The notes: a model not told the origin generated them from the sequence alone. Shown: positions 7,809 to 14,806, numbered from the stretch's first letter. The stretch is 17,380 nt of DNA from an uncultured Collinsella sp. (GCA_959028445.1 CAUFRY010000042.1:1-17380); one strand, 5' to 3'. Translations and numbers: made by a program.

Positions 7809-9314
7809 TTAGTGAGCCCAGGGGAAAGCCGAAGCCGCGGCCATGTTCTTGCGCACGAGCTCGTCGCGCACCTGAGCCAGGCCCTGCTCCATGCCCACCA
7901 CATAGGTCTGCGGGTACAGGAAGCGCTTGAAAGCTGCGTCCAGATGATCGAGCGCCCAAGCACAGCGCTCGCGCGCGTCCTGGATGCTCTCACGCGGAGC
8001 CACCGCACTGCCATCGCGCACGATCGGCACCAGCAGCTCGCGATACTCAAGTTCGGACACGTCGGTCACCAGGGCGGCATCATTCACGGCCACGAGGGTA
8101 TTGCCGCGCGCGGAGCCCTCCCCCGCCAGATGGTCCTCGTCGTAGATCATGTCGCAGACCGGGCCGCCAAATCCGTCGTAATAACGGCGCACGCGTTGCA
8201 CACCCGGGATCGTGCGCTTGTAGGGCTGCTCGGAGAGCTTGACCACCGGCGTCCATGGGTCTGCCTCGCTCGCACGGCGGGCGGAAAGCTTGTACACGCC
8301 GCCCAGCGCCGGCTGATCGTAGCAGGTCGCGAGCTTGGTGCCCACGCCAAAGCTGTCGATGGGCGCGCCCTGGTCGAGCAGCGACTGAATCGTATACTCG
8401 TCAAGATCGTTAGAAACCGAGATCCCCACATAAGGCAGGCCCTCGGCATCAAAACGGCCGCGCACATACTTGGAGAGCTTGGCGAGGTCGCCAGAGTCGA
8501 TGCGAATGGCCGACAGGCGCTCGCCCACCGCCTCCATCTCCTTGGCAACCGTAATGGCATGTTCACAGCCCTCGCGCACGTCATAGGTGTCGATGAGCAG
8601 CGTACAGTTCTTGGGGCTCGACTTGGCAAAGGCGCGGAAGGCCTCGAGCTCGGAATCGAAGCTCATCACCCAGCTGTGCGCATGCGTGCCAAAGACGGGA
8701 ATACCGTAGCGGCGGCCGGCGAGCACATTGGACGTAGAGGAGCAGCCGGCAACGTAGCTCGCGCGCGCAACGGCCAGGCCACCATCGGGACCCTGGGCTC
8801 GGCGCAGGCCAAACTCCGCCACGGGGCGACCGTCGGCGGCGAGCACCACGCGCGCCGTCTTGGTGGCGACAAGCGTCTGGAACCCGACGATGTTGAGCAG
8901 CGCCGTCTCGAGCAGCTGGCACTCCAGCGCGGGGCCGGTGACGCGCACCATGGGCTCGCGCGGAAAGACGAGCTCGCCCTCGGGCACGGCGTCGATGTTT
9001 ACATGCGCACGAAAATCGCGCAGGTAGTCGAGGAATCCAGGCTTGAACATCGCGCCGCCGGCCGGGGCCTCAAGCGATGCGAGGTAGTCGATGTCCTCGG
9101 GCGTAAAGCGCAGGTTCTCGACAAGCTCGGGCAGCTCGGCGGTGCCGCACATGACGGCATAGGCGCTGCCAAAAGGATGGTCGCGGTAAAACGCGGTAAA
9201 ACAACCCTGCTCATTGGCCTTGCCGCTCTCCCACAGGCCCTGGGCCATAGTGAGCTCGTACAGATCGGTGAGCATTGCGATGTCGGTGGGATGAGAGATG
9301 TCGGTCAAAGCCAT
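7809..9314 (-). CDS. pncB: Nicotinate phosphoribosyltransferase
   Basis: NAD salvage: joins nicotinate and PRPP, with ATP hydrolysis, to form nicotinate mononucleotide. It is 501 aa, within the usual range for the family. The N-terminus MLTDLYELTMAQG is the standard opening (14-26). FGTHAHSW (208-215) carries the histidine region used for phosphorylation and substrate binding. RIDSGDL (271-277) and the later FGVGTKL block line the PRPP pocket. The ATG at 9314 has GAAAGG about 8 bases upstream; an in-frame extension to 9548 is arginine/serine-rich and looks non-coding. It sits between the small coiled-coil gene (82-bp gap) and proB on one strand, probably in one transcription unit. A pncB-proB functional link is not obvious. 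Confidence 0.96.
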   Translation of the reverse strand: MALTDISHPTDIAMLTDLYELTMAQGLWESGKANEQGCFTAFYRDHPFGSAYAVMCGTAELPELVENLRFTPEDIDYLASLEAPAGGAMFKPGFLDYLRDFRAHVNIDAVPEGELVFPREPMVRVTGPALECQLLETALLNIVGFQTLVATKTARVVLAADGRPVAEFGLRRAQGPDGGLAVARASYVAGCSSTSNVLAGRRYGIPVFGTHAHSWVMSFDSELEAFRAFAKSSPKNCTLLIDTYDVREGCEHAITVAKEMEAVGERLSAIRIDSGDLAKLSKYVRGRFDAEGLPYVGISVSNDLDEYTIQSLLDQGAPIDSFGVGTKLATCYDQPALGGVYKLSARRASEADPWTPVVKLSEQPYKRTIPGVQRVRRYYDGFGGPVCDMIYDEDHLAGEGSARGNTLVAVNDAALVTDVSELEYRELLVPIVRDGSAVAPRESIQDARERCAWALDHLDAAFKRFLYPQTYVVGMEQGLAQVRDELVRKNMAAASAFPWAH

Positions 9315-9396
9315 GGGGCGACCTTTCGGATGTGTTGTGCAGAGGTTGAGGGTTGGGCGAGGCGGACGTGCGGGCATGGAGCCTGGAGCGAACAGG

Positions 9397-9849
9397 TTAG
9401 TGCAGGCCCATGCTGCCCGTGATCGTGTAGACCATAAAGACGATAAACGCGATAAGGGCGAGCACGATGATGATTTTTTGAGCGGGAGCCATGCCGGGGA
9501 TCTCATTCTCGCCCGTAGGCTCCTTGGAGGTGACCATGCGCTGGGCAAAGGTCATCTCGTCACGGCTCGGTTTGGGCTCGACGGTCTTAGGGTGAGCGGC
9601 TTTTTTGGGCTGAGGCTTGGGTGCAGTGGGCACGGGCTTCGCGGCGGCGGGCTTGGGCACGGGCGCAGACTCGGATGCGACCTTCGCAGTGGCCTCCTCG
9701 GCCTTCTCGCGCTCGGCACGCAGGGCGGCCAGCTCCTCACGCTCGCGGCGTGCCTCTTCCTGGGCCTCGCGACGAGCCTTCTCGGCGCGGAGCTCTTCCA
9801 ACTCGGCGCGCTCCTCGGCAGACAGTGGTTGGGACTCAAGCTCGGCCAT
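9397..9849 (-). CDS. Small tail-anchored coiled-coil protein, function unknown
   Basis: 150 aa, not recognised. It has three clear parts: a Glu/Arg/Ala-rich segment (about 10-58) with heptad character that should form a long helix or coiled coil, a Pro/Ala/Lys-rich flexible linker (60-96), and one C-terminal hydrophobic helix (KIIIVLALIAFIVFMVYTI, 125-143) with only a few residues after it. This predicts a cytoplasmic protein anchored in the membrane by its tail. The ATG at 9849 has AAAGG about 8 bases upstream. The upstream frame remains open through the tRNA-Ala gene, but that part is not coding. A strong terminator lies only about 20 bases before the start, so either it is read through or regulated, or an undetected promoter exists. 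The low-complexity composition makes distant homology hard to judge. Confidence 0.75.
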   Translation of the reverse strand: MAELESQPLSAEERAELEELRAEKARREAQEEARREREELAALRAEREKAEEATAKVASESAPVPKPAAAKPVPTAPKPQPKKAAHPKTVEPKPSRDEMTFAQRMVTSKEPTGENEIPGMAPAQKIIIVLALIAFIVFMVYTITGSMGLH

Positions 9850-9868
9850 GATGCAGCCCTTTCTTTTT

Positions 9869-9900
9869 AAAAAAAGCCGCCGACACAATGTCAGCGGCTT
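9869..9900 (-). terminator. Terminator of tRNA-Ala, immediately before the coiled-coil gene
   Basis: AAGCCGC (9874-9880) pairs with GCGGCTT (9894-9900). After a C/A mismatch, GAC pairs with GTC around ACAAT. The A-run at 9869-9875 gives seven U on the minus strand. It lies about 15 bases beyond the 3' end of the tRNA and about 20 bases before the start codon of the next gene. Confidence 0.85.
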
Positions 9901-9914
9901 ATCAAATCCAAGGG

Positions 9915-9987
9915 TGGAGACGAAGGGAGTCGAACCCTCGGCCTCTGCCATGCGACGGCAGCGCTCTCCCAACTGAGCTACGTCCCC
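9915..9987 (-). tRNA. tRNA-Ala, anticodon CGC
   Basis: A complete 73-nt cloverleaf on the minus strand: acceptor GGGGACG/CGTCTCC with the alanine identity pair G3-U70, D arm GCTC-AGTTGGGA-GAGC, anticodon stem CTGCC/GGCAG with loop GTCGCAT (anticodon CGC, reading GCG codons), 5-nt variable loop, T arm with TTCGACT, and discriminator A73. The 3' CCA is not encoded (CCC follows). It has a near-consensus promoter and a hairpin terminator. G rather than a pyrimidine at position 32 is a small oddity. Confidence 0.95.
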
Positions 9988-10000
9988 AGGACAAGTTGAT

Positions 10001-10028
10001 ATTTTACCTACGGCTCGCCAACTGTCAA
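10001..10028 (-). promoter_or_regulatory. Promoter of tRNA-Ala
   Basis: On the minus strand, TTGACA (10023-10028) and TAAAAT (10001-10006) are separated by 16 bases. Transcription would start about 7 bases later, a few bases upstream of the tRNA 5' end at 9987. The close fit and position make this one of the best promoter calls in the window. Confidence 0.75.
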
Positions 10029-10049
10029 CGCCCAATACCCAGTCTTTTT

Positions 10050-10129
10050 GGGACGGGGCTGTTTTGACTACTTTTCGAACACCCGAGCCACCCGATGATT
10101 ATTTATCCCCCGTCCCAGAAAAATCATCG
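10050..10129. repeat. Two interlocked inverted repeats downstream of the radical-SAM gene
   Basis: GGGACGGGG (10050-10058) is complementary to CCCCGTCCC (10108-10116), and CGATGATT (10093-10100) is complementary to AATCATCG (10122-10129). The second pair straddles the right arm of the first, giving pseudoknot geometry or two competing folds. The block fills the gap between the radical-SAM stop (10139) and the region upstream of the tRNA-Ala promoter. It may be a second family of dispersed repeats. Confidence 0.55.
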
Positions 10130-10138
10130 ACGAACGCA

Positions 10139-11077
10139 CTACTTTGCGCTGGTAAGAACACCGGTGGTGTCGAAGGCCGGGGTGAAGCTCTCGTCTACCG
10201 CGCCGCCCTCTTGCCAGAACATCGTCGTAAAGCCTAGGTCGTCGGCATGGTCGAGTACTTGCTCGTACTCCTCGCGCGTCACGGCGCGTGCCAGGTCGCC
10301 GCCCTGCTCGCGCATGAGCGCATTGGGCGTGTACTGGTTCATGACCGAGATCGGCACGTCGCCCACCGTCTGCCACACCAGGTCCAGCACGCGACACGAA
10401 TCGTCTGCATGCCCCGGCAGCACCAGGTGGCGCACGATGATGCCGCGCTTCATGAGCCCGTCCTCGTCCACCAGCTCTCCCCCGCGGCGCTCGATCTCGC
10501 ACGTCATCTGTGCCAGGCCCGACACGGCCACGCGCGGGTAATCCTTAATATGAGAAAGCGACTGCGCAAGCCCGGCATCGGCATATTTAAAGTCGGTGAG
10601 CCACACATCGACCAGGTCGCCCAGCGCCGCCACGGCACTCGCGCGCTCGTAACCACTCGTGTTGTAGACGATCGGGATGACCAGCCCGCGCGCCCGTGCC
10701 GCGGCAATCGCGGCAGGCAACAGGTGCGCATAGTGCGTCGCCGTCACCAAATTGATGTTGTTGGCACCCTGGTCCTGCAGTTCCAGCATAATCTCGACCA
10801 GGCGCTCAGGCGAAATCTCAAGGCCAAAATTGCCGGTCGAGATCTCGTGGTTCTGGCAGTAGATACATTTAAGCGAGCAGCCGCTAAAGAAGATCGTGCC
10901 CGAACCGGCCTCGCCCGAGATAGGCGGCTCCTCCCACATATGAAGCGCCGCGCGGGCCACCTTGAGCGTGTCGTTAGCACCGCATACGCCGCGCGCGCCC
11001 TCATCGCGCGCCGCACCGCAACGGCGGGGACACAAATGGCAGGCGGGCGAAAAAAGTTCGGTCAACGACGTCGGCAT
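10139..11077 (-). CDS. Radical-SAM protein, PflA/PflX-like (COG1313 type)
   Basis: 312 aa. The radical-SAM cluster motif C-x3-C-x2-C is Cys67, Cys71 and Cys74 in SGCSLKCIYCQN, which binds the 4Fe-4S cluster that cleaves S-adenosylmethionine. Four more N-terminal cysteines (13, 16, 20, 32; CHLCPRRCG...GVCG) suggest a second iron-sulfur or zinc site, typical of the PflX-like relatives of pyruvate-formate-lyase activase. Downstream, TSGYE and LTDFKY match the PflA-type barrel. The ATG at 11077 is chosen because GGAG lies 9 bases upstream; the upstream TTG at 11092 overlaps that site. No glycyl-radical enzyme gene lies nearby, so the substrate is unknown. It is monocistronic in appearance, with a long structured region on both sides. 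Confidence 0.88.
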   Translation of the reverse strand: MPTSLTELFSPACHLCPRRCGAARDEGARGVCGANDTLKVARAALHMWEEPPISGEAGSGTIFFSGCSLKCIYCQNHEISTGNFGLEISPERLVEIMLELQDQGANNINLVTATHYAHLLPAAIAAARARGLVIPIVYNTSGYERASAVAALGDLVDVWLTDFKYADAGLAQSLSHIKDYPRVAVSGLAQMTCEIERRGGELVDEDGLMKRGIIVRHLVLPGHADDSCRVLDLVWQTVGDVPISVMNQYTPNALMREQGGDLARAVTREEYEQVLDHADDLGFTTMFWQEGGAVDESFTPAFDTTGVLTSAK

Positions 11078-11215
11078 AAAAACATGCTCCAAAACAACAA
11101 TTCAGCAGCTCAAACATAAAGGGCCAGGCCGCGTAGACGGCTCAAGCCCCAAGGCGCCGTAATCGTCCGACACGATTTTTGTAATGTCAAGACTGGAATC
11201 GACAAAGTGCCGCTT

Positions 11216-11398
11216 TATGATGTAGGTATTCCGCCCCCCGCGGAGCAACTGGGTGAACCGTCGCGTTTATTTAGGGAGCCCACACAGTCGTACCTAGTAC
11301 AGGTATCCTTCGTTGTTAAGGACGCTGGAACAGTCGATGAGGGCACCCACCTGTTTTAGGTGGGTTCATTTTCGTAACGTGGGGGGTGGTTTTCTTTT
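11216..11398 (+). ncRNA. ssrS: Structured RNA, probable 6S RNA
   Basis: A 12-bp closing stem is formed by 11231-11242 (CCGCCCCCCGCG) and 11378-11389 (CGTGGGGGGTGG, two G-T wobbles), followed by a T-rich tail (11390-11398) that would terminate plus-strand transcription. Inside is a large bubble. The apical stem then begins GGGAGCCC (11274-11281) with GGGCACCC (11341-11348) and ends in a TCCTT/AAGGA hairpin near 11305-11321. The 3' side of the bubble can instead form ACCCACCT/AGGTGGGT (11345-11365), and TGAACC (11254-11259) can pair with GGTTCA (11363-11368). Closing stem, bubble and apical stem are the 6S architecture, which mimics an open promoter and binds RNA polymerase. TATGAT at 11216-11221 is a suitable -10; no good -35 is seen. 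The mature RNA would be about 11228-11398. The identification is by architecture and recalled motif, not by a covariance search. Confidence 0.6.
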
Positions 11399-11495
11399 GC
11401 CAAAAATCACCATACAGTCCATATGGATCCCCGCCGGCATCCCGACAAGCCATCGACAACATCCCAATATCTGGTAAGCGCGTGATTATCGCTGC

Positions 11496-11511
11496 GTGCA
11501 ATTACATGCAC
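11496..11511. promoter_or_regulatory. Small inverted repeat upstream of the TagO/WecA-like gene
   Basis: GTGCA (11496-11500) and TGCAC (11507-11511) flank a 6-base centre, about 15 bases before a TATTAT -10-like hexamer (11526-11531). The position would suit an operator over the -35 region. The arms are short, so this could be chance. Confidence 0.25.
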
Positions 11512-11602
11512 CCCCCTTGGTCGAGTATTATGGTTCGGCTATGCCCTTTGCGCATGGCGTTCTTCTGACCTTTTCCTTCGACGCTTGGCGGTTTTTAGAT
11601 TC

Positions 11603-12802
11603 ATGGCTTCATCCCCGAGCTACATACCGTACCTATGCGTGGCAGCGGCGGCTTTTATCACGACCTTCCTCGCGGTGCCCCTGGTCAAGCGCTTGGCAAT
11701 TAAACTCGATGCCGTCGACTATCCTTCTAAGCGCCGCATCAACACCAAGCCCATCCCGCGTTTGGGCGGAACGGCGGTGTTTTTGGGCCTGGTCGTTGCC
11801 TGCATTGTGCAAATCCTAGGCACCTGGCACCTAGGCTGGCCACCCGTCCTGGTGCCGCACCCGCGCCTTCACATTAGCTATCCCATGCTGGCGCTCTCCT
11901 TTACTGTCATCTTTGCGACCGGCGCTATCGACGACGTCTTCCAGCTCAAGCCCAAGCAAAAGCTGGCCGGACAGGTCCTCGCCGCGCTCATCGCCTGTAT
12001 CGGCGGCCTAAAAATCGGCGTCATCGTCAACCCGTTTGCCCCCGGCGAGATCATACTCGGATGGCTCGCCTACCCCATCACCGTAATCTATCTGGTGGCA
12101 TTCACCAACATCATTAACCTCATCGACGGCCTCGACGGCTTGGCCACGGGCATCTGTGGCATCGCCTCGTTCACCATGTTTTCGATGGCCGTTCTTTCGG
12201 GCCGCATCGACGCCGCCGCGCTCTCCATTGCGCTCTTTGGCGCCTGTCTGGCCTTTTTGCGCTACAACTTCAACCCCGCAAGCATCTTCTTGGGCGACTC
12301 GGGGTCGCTGCTTCTGGGCTTTGCACTGGGCTCCATCTCGCTGCTCAACGTGAGCCGCACCGCCGCGCTCACCTCGCTTATCATCCCGCTCATCGTTGCC
12401 GGCGTGCCCATCATCGACACGTTTAGCGCCATCGTGCGCCGCAGGCGCGCCCACATTAGCATCGGGCAGGCCGACAAGGGCCACATCCACCACCGCCTGA
12501 TCCAAGAGGGCTACAACCAAAAGCAGGCCGTGCTGCTCATCTACGCCTGGTGCATCATGCTTTCGGCCGGCGCCGCCGCAATCAATCAGGTCGAGGTGCC
12601 CACGCGCGTGCTCATTTTTGTCGTGCTCGCCATTGGCTCGACGGCCTTCGCCAAGCACCTGCACCTGTTTGAACCTGTGCTACGCCACCATTACAACAAG
12701 CGCACGCACGAGGACGAGCTGGTAACCCCCGAGGATCCCGCTTTTAAGCAGGAGGAGCAAGCAGCCGAGGAACGTAAAGAAGAGCGCCACCACAAGCTCT
12801 AG
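11603..12802 (+). CDS. Undecaprenyl-phosphate GlcNAc-1-phosphate transferase family protein (TagO/WecA/MraY-like)
   Basis: 399-aa polytopic membrane enzyme of the polyprenyl-phosphate N-acetylhexosamine-1-phosphate transferase family. It transfers a sugar phosphate from UDP-sugar to undecaprenyl phosphate to start a cell-wall or surface polymer. Family motifs in order: PRLGG (52-56), the Asp pair of AIDDVFQL (110-111), NIINLIDGLDGLA (169-181), GDSGS (231-235) and the cytoplasmic HIHHRL (294-299), the last favouring TagO/WecA over MraY. About ten hydrophobic segments are visible, and the C-terminal tail (about 375-399) is charged and cytoplasmic. The ATG at 11603 begins just before the first membrane helix; a TTG at 11585 is also in frame. 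Neither has a clear ribosome-binding site, so the start is uncertain. The gene stands alone here without teichoic-acid or O-antigen genes, so the polymer is unknown. Confidence 0.9.
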   Translation: MASSPSYIPYLCVAAAAFITTFLAVPLVKRLAIKLDAVDYPSKRRINTKPIPRLGGTAVFLGLVVACIVQILGTWHLGWPPVLVPHPRLHISYPMLALSFTVIFATGAIDDVFQLKPKQKLAGQVLAALIACIGGLKIGVIVNPFAPGEIILGWLAYPITVIYLVAFTNIINLIDGLDGLATGICGIASFTMFSMAVLSGRIDAAALSIALFGACLAFLRYNFNPASIFLGDSGSLLLGFALGSISLLNVSRTAALTSLIIPLIVAGVPIIDTFSAIVRRRRAHISIGQADKGHIHHRLIQEGYNQKQAVLLIYAWCIMLSAGAAAINQVEVPTRVLIFVVLAIGSTAFAKHLHLFEPVLRHHYNKRTHEDELVTPEDPAFKQEEQAAEERKEERHHKL

Positions 12803-12962
12803 GATAAGCTGCCGAGGATGCGCCCAGGCAACACTGGCCAAGCGCAGCCGCGCCGCACCCATCGCACAAGCCGCCCCTCTCCCGCCCCTCGCCTACTTAC
12901 GCCCTACCCCTTTCAATAAACGCGTTATCATCTTGATCAATACGCATACGTTAGGAGCAATC

Positions 12963-14012
12963 ATGCCAAACGAGAACAGCTACGAAGTCGCGCTGCAAAA
13001 GAGCAACGCCATTCGCGAGGGCCTGGCAAAGACGCCCGAGAAGTTCACCATGCTCACCGGCGACCGCCCGACCGGACGCCTGCACCTGGGCCACTACTTT
13101 GGCACCCTCAAGGGCCGTGTTGAACTGCAGAACATGGGTGCCAAGACCAACGTACTCATCGCCGACTACCAGGTCATCACCGACCGCGACACCACCGAGC
13201 ATATCCAGGACAACGTGTACAACATGGTCATGGACTACCTTGCCTGCGGCATCGACCCCGACAAGACCATGATCTACGCGCACTCCGCCGTGCCCGCCGC
13301 AAACCAGCTCATGCTGCCGTTCCTGTCGTTGGTGTCCGAGGCCGAGCTGGCGCGTAACCCCACGGTCAAGGCCGAGATGGAGGCCTCGGGCCACGAGCTC
13401 ACCGGCCTTCTGCTCACCTACCCGGTGCACCAGGCCTGCGACATCCTGTTCTGCAAGGGCAATGTGGTGCCCGTCGGTCGCGACCAGCTGCCGCACATCG
13501 AGCTCACCCGCACCATCGCACGCCGCTTTAACAACCGCTACGGCAAGGTATTTCCCGAGGTCGAAGCGCTGCTGTCCGAGACCCCGCTGCTGCCCGGCCT
13601 TGACGGTCGCAAGATGAGCAAGAGCTACGGCAACGCCATCAATATTTCGATGACCGCCGAGGAGACGGCCAAGCGCATCAAGAAGAGCCAGACCGACTCC
13701 GAGCGCATGATCACGTTTGATCCCGAGAACCGCCCCGGCGTGTCCGGCCTGCTTTCGACGGCTGCCATCTGCACCGGTCGTTCCGAGGTCGAGATTGCCG
13801 ATGAGATCGGCATGGGCGGCTCCGGCCAGCTCAAGAAGTACGTGACCGAGGCCGTCAACGAGTACTTCGCCCCAATCCGCGAGCGTCGCCAGCGCTACGA
13901 GAACGACCTGAATTACGTCAAGGACGTGCTGCACGAGGGCAATCGTCGCGCCAACGAGATCGCCGAGCAGACCCTGGCCGAGGTTCAGGACGCCATGGGC
14001 ATGGTGTACTAG
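12963..14012 (+). CDS. trpS: Tryptophanyl-tRNA synthetase (class I)
   Basis: Charges tRNA-Trp in the cytoplasm. It is 349 aa, standard for bacterial TrpRS. The class I signatures are present: TGRLHLGHYFG (HIGH-type at 41-44) and GRKMSKSYGN (KMSKS at 217-221), with the tryptophan-pocket segment YPVHQACDI (153-161) between them. The ATG at 12963 has AGGAG about 6 bases upstream; an in-frame TTG-type extension to 12933 is unnecessary. TATCAT at 12926-12931 could be the -10, but no matching -35 is seen. The 160-bp upstream gap holds no T-box or leader peptide that I can recognise. A strong terminator follows. Confidence 0.97.
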   Translation: MPNENSYEVALQKSNAIREGLAKTPEKFTMLTGDRPTGRLHLGHYFGTLKGRVELQNMGAKTNVLIADYQVITDRDTTEHIQDNVYNMVMDYLACGIDPDKTMIYAHSAVPAANQLMLPFLSLVSEAELARNPTVKAEMEASGHELTGLLLTYPVHQACDILFCKGNVVPVGRDQLPHIELTRTIARRFNNRYGKVFPEVEALLSETPLLPGLDGRKMSKSYGNAINISMTAEETAKRIKKSQTDSERMITFDPENRPGVSGLLSTAAICTGRSEVEIADEIGMGGSGQLKKYVTEAVNEYFAPIRERRQRYENDLNYVKDVLHEGNRRANEIAEQTLAEVQDAMGMVY

Positions 14013-14047
14013 GCCGATTTGCTGGCTTGAGCTTTGGATTGTTTTAG

Positions 14048-14075
14048 GGCGGGCGCTACGGCGTCCGCCTTTTTT
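14048..14075 (+). terminator. Rho-independent terminator of trpS
   Basis: GGCGGGCGC (14048-14056) pairs with GCGTCCGCC (14061-14069), one G-T wobble, around a TACG tetraloop. It is followed by TTTTTT (14070-14075), 35 bases after the trpS stop. A textbook terminator. Confidence 0.93.
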
Positions 14076-14122
14076 GGTGCCCGACCGGTTCGACTCTGCC
14101 CGCTGCACTCCCCCGACAAACA

Positions 14123-14164
14123 GGAACAGGCCCGCTGGCAGTTAGTTGCCAGCGGGCCTGTTCC
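14123..14164. repeat. 18-bp perfect hairpin beyond the trpS terminator
   Basis: GGAACAGGCCCGCTGGCA (14123-14140) pairs perfectly with TGCCAGCGGGCCTGTTCC (14147-14164) around GTTAGT. There is no U-run on either strand, and the trpS terminator lies upstream, so its role is unclear. Apart from this and repeat copy 3, I see nothing convincing in 14076-14405. Confidence 0.7.
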
Positions 14165-14348
14165 CGAAGTACACCGTTGAATCGCACAGAGGGGAGGAAT
14201 GCGAATCAAACTCAACAGGGCAGGCTTTTTCATCGCCTATTGCCTGCTCCGTTGCTGAAACCAATATAGTTCACCGTGGTTTACTTTGCAGCGTCAACAT
14301 ACACCGCCATAGCTTCTCCATAAGTTAGCCCCGGTAAACCTGCAGCGG

Positions 14349-14389
14349 AAAACCACCACAAAGGGGACAGGCACCTTTGTGGTGGTTTT
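14349..14389. repeat. Hairpin repeat copy 3, likely terminator of the MGMT-like gene
   Basis: AAAACCACCACAAAGG (14349-14364) pairs with CCTTTGTGGTGGTTTT (14374-14389), loop GGACAGGCA, identical to copy 1. It lies 16 bases beyond the stop codon of the minus-strand MGMT-like gene and ends in TTTT on that strand. Confidence 0.9.
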
Positions 14390-14405
14390 GGCCACGGCAG
14401 AGCAG

Positions 14406-14729
14406 TTAGAGCCCGGCAGGCCAGCGACAGGCGCCCAGATCGACGTGCATGTCGTCCTTAAACGCCACACCCTCCCCCAGCAAAAGCTCACGCTGGGCAT
14501 CGGGGCCGCCAAACGCAAAGCCCTCACAAATACGGCCATCGGCAAACACCACGCGGTGACAGGGAATTTGGCCAGGGCGCGGATTGCTGTGCAGCGCATA
14601 CCCCACGTACCGCGCACTTCGTGGACGACCGGCAAGCAACGCCACCTGACCATACGTGGCGACCATCCCCTCAGGGATCTGCTCGACCACCTCGTACACC
14701 CGCTCAAAAAAGCCCTCAGATGCCAACAT
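14406..14729 (-). CDS. Single-domain MGMT/alkyltransferase-like DNA repair protein
   Basis: A 107-aa protein equal to just the C-terminal DNA-binding domain of O6-alkylguanine-DNA alkyltransferases. It retains the active-site motif PCHRV with Cys57, the helix-turn-helix with its intercalating arginine (PRSARYVG, Arg40), and TYGQVA (25-30). The full enzymes (Ogt, Ada C-terminal half) usually have about 150-180 residues with an N-terminal domain that is missing here. Short alkyltransferase-like (ATL) proteins have lost the Cys, usually to Trp or Ala, so this one is intermediate: short like ATL but with the Cys. It may repair alkylated guanine directly or act as a damage sensor. The ATG at 14729 has AAAGGAG upstream. 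Repeat copies flank it on both sides. Confidence 0.88.
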   Translation of the reverse strand: MLASEGFFERVYEVVEQIPEGMVATYGQVALLAGRPRSARYVGYALHSNPRPGQIPCHRVVFADGRICEGFAFGGPDAQRELLLGEGVAFKDDMHVDLGACRWPAGL

Positions 14730-14752
14730 GCGCTCCTTTCAACCGAAACCAG

Positions 14753-14797
14753 CATAAACCACCACAAAGGTGCCAGTCCCCTTTGTGGTGGTTTATG
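14753..14797. repeat. Hairpin repeat copy 4, inverted loop and extended stem
   Basis: CATAAACCACCACAAAGG (14753-14770) pairs over 18 bp with CCTTTGTGGTGGTTTATG (14780-14797). The loop TGCCAGTCC is the reverse complement type of the other copies with one base changed. The outer pairs differ from copies 1-3 (CATAAA rather than AAAA) but match on both sides. It starts 10 bases past the DegV stop codon. Confidence 0.9.
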
Positions 14798-14806
14798 GCA
14801 GGTCGG

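Noticed and set aside
9850..10035. In-frame upstream extension of the coiled-coil protein through the tRNA
   Set aside because: The extra residues are the translation of tRNA-Ala and its terminator. The ATG at 9849 has its own ribosome-binding site.
11161..11180. AATCGT/ACGATT hairpin followed by T residues
   Set aside because: Only 6 bp and AT-rich, and no plus-strand transcript ends there. Too weak to call a terminator.
12803..12962. T-box or trp attenuator upstream of trpS
   Set aside because: No T-box motif, no Trp-rich leader peptide and no terminator/antiterminator pair could be found in the 160-base gap.
14009..14233. 74-codon minus-strand frame across the trpS terminator and 18-bp hairpin
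   Set aside because: It overlaps a strong terminator and a perfect hairpin, and the residues are low-complexity Ser/Ala/Lys. No good Shine-Dalgarno.
14196..14258. 19-codon plus-strand frame preceded by GGGGAGGA (possible leader peptide)
   Set aside because: The Shine-Dalgarno abuts the ATG with almost no spacer, and no gene or attenuator follows on that strand.
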